Origin: Euphorbia lathyris
Taxonomy: Eukaryota > Streptophyta > Magnoliopsida > Malpighiales > Euphorbiaceae
Direction of reading: 5' to 3'
DNA length: 64,000 nucleotides
Assembly: GCF_963576675.1 (NCBI RefSeq)
Contig: NC_088916.1
Coordinates: forward strand, 49,787,001 to 49,851,000
Shown here: positions 30,503-41,685 of the stretch, one piece after another
Layout: each line of letters starts with the position of its first letter
Position numbering within the stretch: position 1 is the first letter of the stretch
Notes under the pieces: model-generated
Told to the model about the DNA's origin: nothing
The model's input: only the letters and a program-made list of their open reading frames with translations
Databases searched by the model: none
Made by a program: the position numbers and the translations under genes

Positions 30503-31026
30503 TTAGATAGATACAAAGTTGTAAAGTGTGTCTGTTAAAGCATCTAATATTTTAATCCTTCTATTATAAGTTTGACAGTTGCATTTTCCTTTATAATGAA
30601 GAAGTTTGTTAGCATCATGATTATAAACTTTCAAATGGGCTAATTTTTTTAACAATAAAACTATTTCATGTTCTTTTATGAAACACAATCTACTGAGTGA
30701 TGAATTAAACTGATCTATATCTGAAGATATAAAATTAGAATTAGAACTTTGTCCTGAGTTTGAATATGAAAGACTCATATTGGCTACTAAACTTTAATAT
30801 ATTATTTTCTTTATGAAAATCAGTTTGCTAACATACTATCAATAAGACGTATCATTGAACTAATAAAACAAAGTTTTATGCAAACATCAACACAATCACA
30901 ATGATCATCTGCATGTGATTGTAGTTTTTCACGTAATGAAGTTAGAGAACTTAATAATTCTTCTTTTAATTCTCTAAGATCATTTGGAAAATCTAATCTG
31001 TAAAAATGATCAACGAAATAACCCAT
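30503..31026 (-). pseudogene. Two short pararetroviral frames downstream of the promoter-like site
   Basis: Frames at 30820-31026 (68 aa, with a helical LRELKEELLSSLTSLREKLQ segment and a CDCVDVC cluster) and 30503-30778 (91 aa, with CNCQTYNRR) follow one another on the minus strand. They lie about 240-760 bp past the promoter-like TATA box, where small leader frames or the first viral gene would be expected. I recognise no domain in either. Confidence 0.4.
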
Positions 31027-31249
31027 TTTTAGAATAAAATAACTGAAGTATTATTAATATCTGAAGAAGAATTACAATGGTTGACAGGAGAAGGAGGGGT
31101 AGTACATGAACAAGCTTTTGAGAATACAAGTTGTAAGTCTAAGGATTTATTATAATGAGAGGTAGAAATAAGAAGAGGGGTTTTCTGTTTTTTATCTATC
31201 TTAAGGGGCGCTGGGTTGCTGTATATGTTCTGATCCCTGATGAAGAATG

Positions 31250-31265
31250 AAAGCCTTCTTTTATA
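31250..31265 (-). promoter_or_regulatory. TATA box of a likely pararetroviral transcript promoter
   Basis: The minus strand reads CTATAAAAGAAGG followed by CTTTCATTCTTCATCAGG. Upstream on the same strand (about 31395-31415) is GGCAGACAAAGCATTATC, resembling caulimovirus pregenomic promoters. Its place, after the pol region and before small frames, fits the circular map of such viruses. Activity in the present copy is unknown. Confidence 0.5.
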
Positions 31266-31523
31266 GATGAAGAGAAGTGTAATTGTTCTGATGAGGAGCC
31301 TTATCATGTGTTGAGCTGGCGATTCCTGAATGGTCTATTATCCTTTGGAAATATAATCATCTTATCTTGATCTGGTTACCTTCTCTTCGAGATAATGCTT
31401 TGTCTGCCATTTTCTGAATAATGCAATTGTGACTGTTGATAATAATGTCTGCTTTTGCTGAGTGGGTACCTGTGGATAATAATTCATCATTTCGTTTTTT
31501 TACATTACTGATTCAAAAATTAT

Positions 31524-32760
31524 TTACATAACAATATCTGCAAAAGGATCTTGAGAATCTTGAAAATGACGTGGCTGAGGAGGAGGAGTTTCATTGTCTG
31601 AAGTACTCATTTCTGAACATGACTTTGAAAGGATATCTGTTACTTCTGCTTCTGATTTAGCTGAGGACAATAAGTTGATTAACTGATTTTTATTTCTTTG
31701 AAACTCTAATGCTTGTGGTGGCTGTTGCTGCTGTTGTTTAGAATTTCTCTCGCTTGAATAATAAATGAATATTGCTTCTTCATTAGCTTTGCTGACGTCG
31801 AATGATTCCCACCATTTAACCCTGTATTCTCGATAAATAACTAGGAGAGAATTTTCTGATGAAAAATGATACGTCCAGGTGATAATCCATGGTACATAAA
31901 ATATAGCAGAAAAATTTAAAAGCATATTATGTGGGGCTAATGGGTTTTGAGGACTTCCACTGTTATAGCTCAAAAATTTTGAATATCCCTGTTGAACTGT
32001 CTGTGGGAAGATTTCTTCTTGTGTCCCGAAAAACTTAAACCATCTGATGAACCAATTTGGAGTTTATCCAGAAAATTTGTTTCCAAAATAAAAGAACCAA
32101 GAATGATTATAATTTCTTAAATAAAACGCCTTATACCAAGCTTCCTGATAATCATAGTAACTATAGATAATTCGTCCGGGTTTCCTTGATAAAGTCTTCA
32201 TGGAATAAGGTTTCTGATTCCATTCTTTCTGAGTGATCACCTTGATAATTTTAACCTTGCTATATCCAATTCTAGTAGCATCTTCTGAATTAGAGTTGTG
32301 TTCAATTTCTACTGACTCGATATCTATTAGAATAGTCTTATAAAACTCTCTTATTCTGTTCATATCGTCTTCATGAAAATGAAATCCATTAGGGAATATA
32401 AAACTGATCAACCTATAGAAGCTCTGATTTTTTACCAAACTGATATCTTCAGGTTTAAGGATTTTGACAAACTGTCGATTGGGATTTTGAAAATATTGGG
32501 TAGCTGGTTTATTGGGAGTAGAGGTGGAGGGAGAGGTTTGAGACTTTGGAGAATTAGGAGAATGTGTGAGGACTGATGAGTATGTAGAGGATTTGGTTTG
32601 CGGTAATTGGGGTCTTAGTATAGGTGAGGCAAAGGCTGGATGTCTAGGCATGGGGCTAAGGGAAGCAAATTTCTTAGGGGAGATAAACTGATTAGAATTG
32701 GTTGACTGAGGAGAATTTTAGAAAGAGTAGCTTTAGTTAAAACAATTTCCGTATTAGAAT
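31524..32760 (-). pseudogene. Unassigned aromatic-rich frame of the pararetrovirus
   Basis: Two frames, 32064-32651 and 31524-31973, follow the RNase H region and look like one broken gene. The first has a Pro/Ser/Thr-rich N-terminus and then YSYYDYQEAWYKAFYLRN and HSWFFYFGNKFSG. The second contains VPWIITWTYHF, YREYRVKWWESF and a glutamine run. The position matches where some caulimovirids carry a transactivator gene, but I see no motif that proves this. A stop and a gap separate the halves. Confidence 0.5.
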
Positions 32761-32766
32761 TTAGAC

Positions 32767-34036
32767 TCATTTTCCCTGTAAAAATTCACAAGAAAGAAAA
32801 TCAGGTAAGCTATTATTTTTTCCTTTTATAAATTCAATATCAAAATCAAAATTACTTAATAGAGCTTGCCATCGAGCAAAAATTTGTTTTGAAATAAGAT
32901 TTTTAACATCCTTTTCTAAAACATGTTTTGCCGATAAACAATTGATTCTAAGTAAAAATCTTTTCATATATAAATCGTCTTCAAACTTTGTAATGCACAA
33001 GACTATGCTTAAAATTTCTTTCTTAATAGTAGAATAATTCCTTTGAGCATGATTCCAACTTCCTGAGTAAAATCTTACTAATTCTTCTTTATCGAATCCT
33101 TTTCTTTTTTGTTTAAGAACACCCTCATAACCTATATCACTTGCATCGGTTTCGAAGATAAGAAAAGCATCCGGATGAGGGATATTAAGGCAAGAAAGAC
33201 TTTTGATTTTTTTCTTTAATCTCTCTAACTATTTTAGAATGTTCTTCGATCCATGGTTCTGGATTCTTCTTTAACCTATTGTATAATGGCTTGCATAATT
33301 TTCCTAAATCTTTGAAAAAATCATGAACATAGTTTAAGCATCCTATGAACCTTTGTAGTTGCTTCTTATCTTTTATTTCGTTGGGAAATTTACTGGTAAA
33401 TTCTAAACTCCTATTGATAGGTTTTATCGTCCCTTGGTCAATGTCATGTCCTAGAAATCTAATATTCGTCTAAAAAAGTTTCATTTTACTAGCAGATACA
33501 ACAAGCCCGATTGAGTGTATAACATTATAAAATTTATTTAAATGACTAATGTGCTGATTAATAGAAGATGAGAATATTAAGACATCATTGATATAAACCA
33601 TTGAGAATTCATTTAAAGGCTTTAGTATATCATTCATAATATTTTGAAATTCTGATGGAGCATTTTTTAAGCCAAAAGGCTTAACATTCCATTCAAAATG
33701 GCCAAAAGGTACATTAAATCCAGTTTTATATCTTTCCTTTTCTTCGATCTGAATCTGCCAAAATCCTGATTGCATATCGAATTTGGAGAAAATCTTTGCA
33801 TTATAAAGCTTTTTTAATAAATCTCTTTTATTAGGGATTGGATATCTAATCCATTAAAGTACCTTATTTAAGGGTTTATAATTAATAACTAATCTATGAG
33901 TCCCTCTTTCAATTTCTAATGCGTTCATAACATAGAAGGCAGAACATGACCATGGAGACTTAGAATCTCTGATTAAACCTTTTTCTTTTAAATCTTGAAT
34001 CTCTTTTCTACAAAACCTTTCTAATTCTTCTGACAT
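32767..34036 (-). pseudogene. Pararetroviral reverse transcriptase and RNase H region, broken
   Basis: Frames at 33854-34036, 33470-33775 and 32767-33000 carry reverse-transcriptase and RNase H segments in order (SPWSCSAFYV; FGLKNAPSEFQNIMNDI; RWQALLSNFDFDIEFIKGKN). The catalytic box is written YIND, so one aspartate of the usual YIDD pair is lost. Stops and shifts separate the segments. The enzyme would copy viral RNA into DNA in the cytoplasm of an infected plant cell; this copy is dead. Confidence 0.8.
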
Positions 34037-34900
34037 ATGAATAGCTATAGTCCTAGTAGGGATCTTTTTCTCATCAAATTCTTTAATATATGGTAAGCTT
34101 ACAATATGTTGTTTTCTATTCCAAAAAGCATTAGGAACAGGAGCACAAATGTCTTTTGAAAATGTATCTTCTACATCTTTGATTTTTTTTCTTAGTCTCT
34201 AAATCTTTTAATTGGATTCCAATCCTTTTTTCTTCGATCTCATATATCAAATATTTAATTTGTTTTTGCTTATTCTGAATTAAATTGATTTTCTGAATAT
34301 TATTTTTTAACTGACTAACTTATTTTGTTATCATTGGAAAGGCAAATTCAAAGAGAATATCTTTATCTAAGACTTTTGTTAAAATGCCATTATCGCAAAC
34401 TTGAAATGGATACAACATAGTTATAAAAGGAGTCCCTAAGATTACTCCTGAGTTTAGATTTTTTACTAGAATCAAATGAGTCTTATAACAATATCCTTTG
34501 TTACAAATCTTTACTCTAGGTAATTTATAGTTTATAATTAACTTTGCACCGCTAGCCGTACTTAGTCTTTCTGAGGTTTTTTCATAATATTGGGTTGGTA
34601 CAATTCCTTCTTGAATGCAATTTTGATCAGCTCCACTGTCAATGAGCGCTAAAGTTTCTAGATGAAAATCATTATTAATTATTATATTTAACTTTACATA
34701 CCATTTTTTATAATTAATTCGAGAGATATAATTTATATATTCTTCCTTTTCTTTTCCAACATCCTTAATTAAAATTTTACTTGAAGAGGCCCCGTTCTTC
34801 TTTTATTGAATGGTATTGCTTAAACTTATCTGAAGATTTTCTATTTCTAAATTTTGAATTTTCCTTAATATTCTTATCTCTTGTTTTATGTTTTTTATTT
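34037..34900 (-). pseudogene. Pararetroviral aspartic protease region, broken
   Basis: On the minus strand near 34650-34610 a segment reads ALIDSGADQNCIQEG, the DSGA active-site signature of retroviral-type proteases, followed by GVILGTPFITMLYP. Several stops and a shift near 34196 interrupt the frame toward the reverse transcriptase. It would process the viral polyprotein. Confidence 0.65.
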
Positions 34901-34904
34901 CTTC

Positions 34905-35945
34905 TTATAGATCTTGAATTGAGGTTTCTTTGGGAACATTAAATCTGTCACATATTTCTTTGAAATTATAAGGCTTAAAATTATTATCTCTTCCTCCTAT
35001 AATATCTTTTAGCTTTAACAAATAACTTCTTTTAATCTCTGGGTCATCTATTTTATCTATAACATCTAATAAAAATTCCTTTTCATTATTTAACATGTTT
35101 ATACTATTGCATTGACATGGCCCTTCACAAGCACATGAATCAGTTTCAGTGCTCGTACTTACCTCTTCACTTATAATATTTAAATCATCATCAGAGTAAT
35201 CAGAAATTTCGCTATTTTCCGAAGAGTCATTAGTCATTATTTTCATTATTTCTTCCTTTAATTCTTCTGTTATATCTAAGTTATTTATTCTCTTTTTTAC
35301 CCTATAGTCTCTTGAATAATGTCCTTGTTTACCACACTTATAGCAAATGACTATGTCCTTTTTAGAATATTGTTTGGGTTTTTTAGTTTTATAATGTCTC
35401 CTTTTTACGGGTTTCTTCTTTTGATAATTTTCTCCTTTTTGATTATAACTCATAGGGTTCCTTTTTCTAGGAATATTTCTTCTTTTTAATCTTTTCTTAT
35501 GTCTAGCCAATGGAGCACTTATTTGTTCATAACCATATTATTGGCAGAATGAACCTAATTCCTCCCTTCCTAACATACTCTCTTTTTTTAATTTGGCTCT
35601 AAGTTTTAAATCTGTACAAATGGCTAAACCTTCATTATTAATATAATTTATTAACTGTCCATAGGTTAACTCTTGATAAGGAACCATTCCATTATAATCA
35701 GCTTTTAATTTAGTTCGGATTCTTTCTGCAAATAATTTGGGTAATCATGCAATAAACCTTTCTTTCCAATAAGCATTATTACAATCTTCTCTAAACATTA
35801 CTTTGGTTAAAAATAAATCTTTATACCACCTAAAATCTTGTAATTTAGGACAAGTTAAGTTTTGTAAGATCTCTGAATTTCTATATTGGTATTGTCTTGG
35901 GTCTCCTACAAAACTTTTCATAATAGCAAAGACTAAAGTTGCTAC
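34905..35945 (-). pseudogene. Pararetroviral coat-protein C-terminal half with CCHC zinc knuckle
   Basis: The frame at 35745-35945 continues into 34905-35510. It contains KFYKDLFLT-like helical coat sequence (DFRWYKDLFLTKVMF), a basic region, then the CCHC knuckle CYKCGKQGHYSRDYRVKK, in which the last C-terminal positions vary. An acidic tail follows (SDYSDDD) and a second Cys cluster (CACEGPCQC). In-frame stops lie at about 35746 and 35539. The right edge is cut by the LTR-like insertion at 35946. Confidence 0.7.
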
Positions 35946-37145
35946 TGTTGGTCCCGTGTAACGTGACAAGATTAGTTCCAAGGGGGGGTTAGGAACTATT
36001 TAAAAAAATCGCGTTTAAGGCTGACTTATTTTTCTTTTAAGACTTTAACTCAGTCTTTTAGCACAGTGATGCTGAGTACGTTCAGAGGCAAGCTTAGTCA
36101 ACTGGTGACTAAAATTGTTTCTATCGTGAGTCAAAAGATAACACTTAAGTCTATTCCTGAACTCAGCACTCTGGTCACTCAACTCAGCTTATATTCTTTT
36201 TAGCTTTTTACTAGACAGTACACAGCAAGCAATATAAAGGAGTAAGAGTTAGAAATAAGTTACTCAGCAGAATTTATCCTGGTTCGGCCTCCTGCCTACA
36301 TCGAGTCCCCAGACTCCTTTTGGGATTTAATCCACTACCGAGTTCTTTCAGGTAGAGCACAAACCTCTTACAATAGCTGCTGAGTATACAAGAGTACCTT
36401 CCTCTATTCTTCTACCCAACACCATCTCTACCACTGGGTGCTATAACCGAGCAACTCAGCGTTCCCTTCTATTCTTCTAAAATTGATAAAGTTATGTTCT
36501 AATTATAAGAACACTTTGGATGCTAAAAACAATCTAAAATTTTACACAAGACTTGGAATGAGTGTAAGATTTTGCTTTGCTTTTCTAGACAGAAACTTCA
36601 AGTTGCTATTTGGTCAGCGTTTCGACTTGGTGAAGATTTGCATCGAATGAAGCATTTGAGAGGCCTATATATAGTGACAGCTGAGGCTCCAGTCATTTCA
36701 AATTTCGAAATAACCGTTGGAGGGAAACAGCTTCATGTCACTTTCGCTCGGTCAGTGCTCAGCGTCTTCGGCCAATAAGAACGTTGCATCTTCTGTCTTC
36801 GTCAGGTATCAGTTGCTTTTGCTCAGCGCTGTCAGAGTGTCTCCACATTTTTGGCAAAGTCTTCCAGACAGCTTCCTGCTACATCTGAATATTTCCCAAA
36901 GTGGAAATACTTTGTCTCCAAGTTGTTCAGTTCAACTGCTGACCTGACTTCCTTGTCTGCTGACTCAGCAGCTTCGGCATAAAGTAATTGAGAGCTTCCT
37001 TCTCGATTCTTCTTACTATTGGGCTGAGCTGCATTCTGCTGGCCGCAAGGCTTGGTTCTGTTGACTGGGCTTTGACCTTATCTTGTGGGCCTTTGGGCCT
37101 TGATCTTTTAATGTCTTTGGTTCTTATAAATCAATTAACTCAACA
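35946..37145 (-). repeat. Solo-LTR-like insertion, 1.2 kb, with reiterated ACTCAGC
   Basis: On the plus strand it begins TGTTGGTCCCGTGTAACG and ends ATCAATTAACTCAACA, so it has TG...CA ends in both senses. It interrupts the coat region. The flanks GCTAC and TTGAA do not match, so either the site was rearranged or one end is misplaced. The words ACTCAGC or GCTGAGT occur about ten times. A CTATATATAG box lies at about 36665. No coding domain is seen. The ends resemble copia-type LTRs. Confidence 0.6.
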
Positions 37146-38053
37146 TTGAACAAACACATTAGTATAAATAAATCAAAGAATTTAAATTTAATGTGTTGGA
37201 ATATTTTATCATGGGAATTTAAATACAATTTAAATAATTTTGTCAAATCAAAATCATGTGGAAATGTGTTTCAACAGCTACCATATCATCTTGAGAGGTT
37301 TCTATAACTTGACCATGTTCTTCTTTAATAATTATCTTTTTTGTGGTTAAAACCTTTTGCTTATCATGGAAGGAAATATAGTAATCCCACCATCCTTTTA
37401 ACTGACCAGTAAAACCAGATATCAAGGCTTGGACAACTTGTAATTCAATATTTCCTTTTGCTTTGTAGGCGGTAGCTGCCATAAACATTTCTTGCAGAGT
37501 ATTTAATATTTGATATTCTGTTAGACCATATATATTCCATTCATAAACTGAGTCACCATCATACCTAGCTTGAACTATATTTCTCTCTTCACACTGAACA
37601 TCAGGTGGTGTTGGTCGGGGATAGAAATTTTTTGTTTCAGGTCTCGGAGTGTATGTATTAAACCTTATTTTTTGAACTGTAAATTGCTCTTCTATATCTC
37701 TTATATTTTGTTGTTCTTCATCATATTGTTCATCGTCAGTCTATGATTGAATTTTTTTATTAATAACTGTAATTTGCTTATCTTTTAATTTTTCGTTTAG
37801 GCTTAATAGTGATAATTTTTCTTCGATTTTCTTTAGAACTGAATCTTCACCTTTTAGGCTAATCATTGTTCCTGGAGAAAATTCAAATGGCTTAAATAAG
37901 GATGATTGTCCATTAACTGGTTTTGAAGTACTTGGGAATGATACTGTTTTATTATCAATCATATTATAATCTTGAACTATAGATTCTACTCTATTTAACT
38001 GAGTGGCTGCTGTATTTAGAATCTGATTTGTATAATTATTTTGTAATATTACA
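37146..38053 (-). pseudogene. Pararetroviral coat-protein N-terminal half
   Basis: The frame at 37741-37962 (with KKIEEKLSLLSLNEKLKDK, a likely coiled coil) continues after a stop into 37243-37640, which contains WNIYGLTEYQILNTLQEM and GFTGQLKGWWDYY, typical of pararetroviral capsid regions. The reading degenerates near 37243, before the LTR-like insertion. The right end at about 38050 truncates the polyprotein upstream of the coat region, and no movement protein is present. Confidence 0.65.
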
Positions 38054-38412
38054 AGTCATACACGATTTTGACCATGTTAATTAAGTGTATGATGAGTCTC
38101 AATGTTTAGTTCAAAATGGTCAAACTCGCGTTAACCGGTCACTAACCGATCAAATGTACTAAATTGTTCAATCACCTTTACTTGACTTATATTTTTAGGA
38201 TAAAATAAAATTCAGGTACACCAAAGTATGGTAAAGTTCAGGTACCATTGATGTAATTAACTCATGAAACTCGTGTTAACCAGTAAAAAATATACTAAAT
38301 TGTCATGTCATTGTTAGTTCATGTATATTTCTGGGACAAAATGCAATCTAGATACCAAAGTGTAAACTAGAGTAAAGTTCAGATATCATTGATGTAATTT
38401 AGTTATCTATTT
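38054..38412. repeat. Foldback element, right part
   Basis: Contains the inverted counterparts of 14085-14323 and 29437-29577 (GGTACCATTGATGTAATTA, CGAGTTTGACC-like words reversed, GATATCATTGATGTAATTTA at the end). Its first 57 bp duplicate 29521-29577 in direct orientation. Confidence 0.65.
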
Positions 38413-38870
38413 ATAAATACATGAAAGTACTATTTTTTTTATTTCAATCTATCATCCATTTTCCTTAGAAGAATTCTCTTATTTCGAGAAAATATATCAA
38501 AAAATAAGAGTTCAGTAAAATTTTCTTATTGTAATATTAATTTAACCGCATCAAAATGGTGTACTTCAAATTTAAAATCAACTTTTGGTTTTAGTGTTAA
38601 ATGTTGATAACTGATATTTGATATTGGTATTTGAAATATCCATGTCAGATATCGGAACAATTGTTGTAACGTTTAACAGTTGCATCACTATCGAATTTAG
38701 TGATTAAATCACCAGATATTTTTGTATTTACAACCACTATTTTAAACATTGCTTTGTACTATTCTAATAATCCAGACGAGCATTAGACCTGATTGTTTTT
38801 ATTTAACTATAAATTTCTTTAAAGAAATTTTTCTTTTTAGAAAATGTATTATTCAAGGAAAATTCCTGCC

Positions 38871-39630
38871 CACTAAATTATACTGATGGTATCTGAACTT
38901 TACCCTAATTCACATTTTGATATTTAGATTTCATTTTGTCCCAAAAATATATCCGAAGTAAGAATGATGGAACAATTTAGTATATTTTGTCGGTCAGTAT
39001 GTGAGAAAATTACTCATTTGATCGAGTATACTACCAATCATTTTTTACCTCTTATTTTAGTGTGTTAATGTAAGAAGGAAGTTCGAGCTTGATGCAAATG
39101 GCTAAAATAACTTCTGCTTTATATGATTATCAATCTAATAAAAAGTTATTTTATGTAAATGACAGGATGCGAGTTTGATGAGTAAATTGCATCAATGGTA
39201 CCTGGATTTTACTCTAATTCACATTTAGGTACCTATATTTTATTTTGTCCTAAACATATAGTTCAAGTAAAGGTGACTAGACAATTTAGTTAATTTGACC
39301 TGTTAGTGATCGATTAATTGAGTGTATAATGGGTCTTGATTTCAATTTAAAATAGTCAATCTCGCATTGATGGTCAAATATACTAAATTATTGAGCCATC
39401 TTTACTTGAGGTGTATTTTTTTAACAAAATAAAAATTTAGGTGCCAAAGTGCGAATTATGGTAAAGTTTAGGTACCATTGGTGCAATTTATTCGTTAAAC
39501 TCGTATTGACCGGTTACTGACCGGTAAAATATATTAAATTGTATGATCATCGTTACTTTAAGTATATTTTTGCAACAAAATAAAATTTAGATACCAAAAT
39601 ATGAATTATGATAAACTTCGGATACCAGAA
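38871..39630. repeat. Second member of the foldback family
   Basis: Units of the same type recur: GATGGTATCTGAACTTTACC at the left, CATCAATGGTACCTGG at 39192, and inverted forms GGTACCATTGGTGCAATTTA and TTCGGATACCA at the right. The segment is a run of diverged, mutually inverted units with no gene. The 38413-38870 interval between the two foldbacks is AT-rich with nothing I can name. Confidence 0.6.
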
Positions 39631-39689
39631 GAGAATGTTGAACCACTTTTGAGCAAGAAATCATGATTCCAAAGGAATATATAATTTGC

Positions 39690-39888
39690 TATGCAAAAGT
39701 AGGAGGATGCAACCGTGTAAGAGGTAGGAGAAAGTCTAAGCAAACTTGAGGAAAATATGACAGTGGATAAGACGAAGTGGAGGGAGAGAATTTATGTCAC
39801 TAACATGACTTGATTTCACGGTTTTGTAAGACGGTTCATGCTAGCCGAGTCCGAATCATTTCGGGACGAAGGATTTGTTATTGTTGTA
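39690..39888 (+). mobile_element. 3' tail of an RTE-type LINE
   Basis: A decayed coding end includes TVDKTKWRERIYV, like the usual RTE carboxyl terminus, followed by a 3' tail with GGTTCATGCTAGCCGAGTCC, GAATCATTTCGGGACGAAGG and TTTGTTATTGTTGT. This wording is typical of plant RTE 3' ends. All upstream LINE sequence is missing, as usual for 5'-truncated copies. It abuts the L1-type LINE. Confidence 0.65.
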
Positions 39889-41685
39889 CCGAAAGAGATC
39901 AAAGCAACGCTATTCGCCATGCACCCCGATAAGGCTCCGGGACCCGACAGACTCAGTCCTGGGTTTTTTCAACAACATTGGACAACCATCGGCCCGACTA
40001 TCACTTCCTTTTGCATTGAATGCATACACTCATGTTCGTTCCTTACACAACTCAACTATACTAACATTATGCTCATCCCAAAGAAACACCCCCCAGCAGT
40101 GATGACAGACCTCAGACCGATTGCCCTGAGCAACGCTCTGATGAAAATCATTACTAAGGTTGTGGCTAACAGAATAAAATCACTTCTGCACACTATTATC
40201 TCTCTAGCCCAGAGTGCGCTCATACCTTGAAGATCCATAACAGATAATATCATGATTGCCTACGAGGCCGGTCACACACTATGGTTAGCCAAAGGAGGCC
40301 GCATACGGTATGCAACATTAAAATTTGATATGTCCAAAGCATATGATAGAATTGAATGGGATTTCCTCAGAGCAGTGCTTATACGTATGGGTTTTCCATT
40401 GACATTAGTTGAGCTAATAATGACTTGTGTTGCGATGGTTGAATACCAAATCACCAATCCAAATGCTACATTTTCCCCATTCAAACCGTCAAGAGGACTA
40501 CGCCAGATCGACCCGTTATCTCCATTTTATTCATCCTCTGTACGGAGGTCCTCATGGCTCTTCTACAGCAAGCTATGGAAGTAAGAAGTATACACGGATG
40601 TCAAATTTCTAGAGGTGCCCCCATGATATCTCACCTTTTATTTGCAGATGATAGTTATTTCTTCTTCCGGGCCACACAAACAGAGAGAGCTTGCATTCGA
40701 AAGATTTTCAGCGACTATAAGAGAGCATCTGGGCAGAAAATAAACTTTGACAAATTAAAAATATTTTTTAGCGCAAAAGTCCCTCATGAGCGATAACATG
40801 AGTTGGCACAGGAACTAGGGGTTCAGATTATAGGAATCCATGACACGTATTTGAGGTTACCTTCGATGGTTGGGAGGAGTCGTATTGCAACTTTCTCTTA
40901 CACGTTAGATAGATTGCGTCTGAAACTTAGAAGCTGACAAAGAAAGAGAACCTCACAAAGCGGGAAAGAAGTACTAATCAAAGTAGTGGCTCAGTCTATA
41001 CCATCTTATGCTATGCAGGTATTCTCGCTTCCTAAACATATCTGTGATAGGATTGAAATCCTTCTAAATGGATACTAGTGGGGTAGAGGAGTAAAGTGGG
41101 AAGCATGGAAACACCTATGTGTCAGAAACTCTTGGGGTGGTCTGAACTTCAGGCATTTCAATGAATTCAATACTGCTTTCCTAGGAAAACAAGCCTGGAA
41201 GTTCCTTACAATGCCTGACATGCTGGTTTCTAGATTATTCAAAGCATTGTACTTCCCCAACTCCGATTTCTGTGATGCTAGATTGGGTAGCAACCCAAAT
41301 ACAGTATGGGCGACCATCTTCAAAAGCCAGGTTTTAATACAAAATGGTACACGGATTCGAATTGGAGATGGAAAAAATACCAGAATCTGGCAGGACCAAT
41401 GGCTGGATACAGATATCGGAAGACCTAGCAGTAGTGTTGATATTGAGGATGTTTGGACGGTCGATAGACTGATCTGTATTAGATAATAGGATATGCATAC
41501 TCTAAATGCATTGTTTTCACTTGAAGATCGGCTTCGCATATTGCGGATTCCGCTCTTTATTTGTGAAACTGAAGATCAATTGAGTTGGCAGTGGGAGAGG
41601 AAATGGAACTATAGCGTTAAAACAGCTTACTATACTTTGGTGTCATCACACCCGAAGCCTCCAAATGAGACATGTCAAACCTCTT

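Larger units (their letters stand above)
29578..38053 (-). mobile_element. Endogenous pararetrovirus (Caulimoviridae-like), permuted and rearranged
   Basis: Minus-strand remnants appear right to left in the order coat-protein region, CCHC zinc knuckle, aspartic protease, reverse transcriptase, RNase H, an unassigned frame, a promoter-like site and two short frames. No integrase and no LTRs belong to it, which together with the zinc knuckle and the type of reverse transcriptase favours a plant pararetrovirus. The movement-protein region is not seen. Stops and frame breaks are present throughout, and coat-protein fragments are duplicated at the left end in both orientations. A 1.2-kb LTR-like insertion splits the coat region. 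The genus is not assigned. The copy is an inactive fossil. Confidence 0.75.

Noticed and set aside
36572..36947. Plus-strand frames in the insertion within the pararetrovirus
   Set aside because: They lie wholly in LTR-like sequence and show no known domain.
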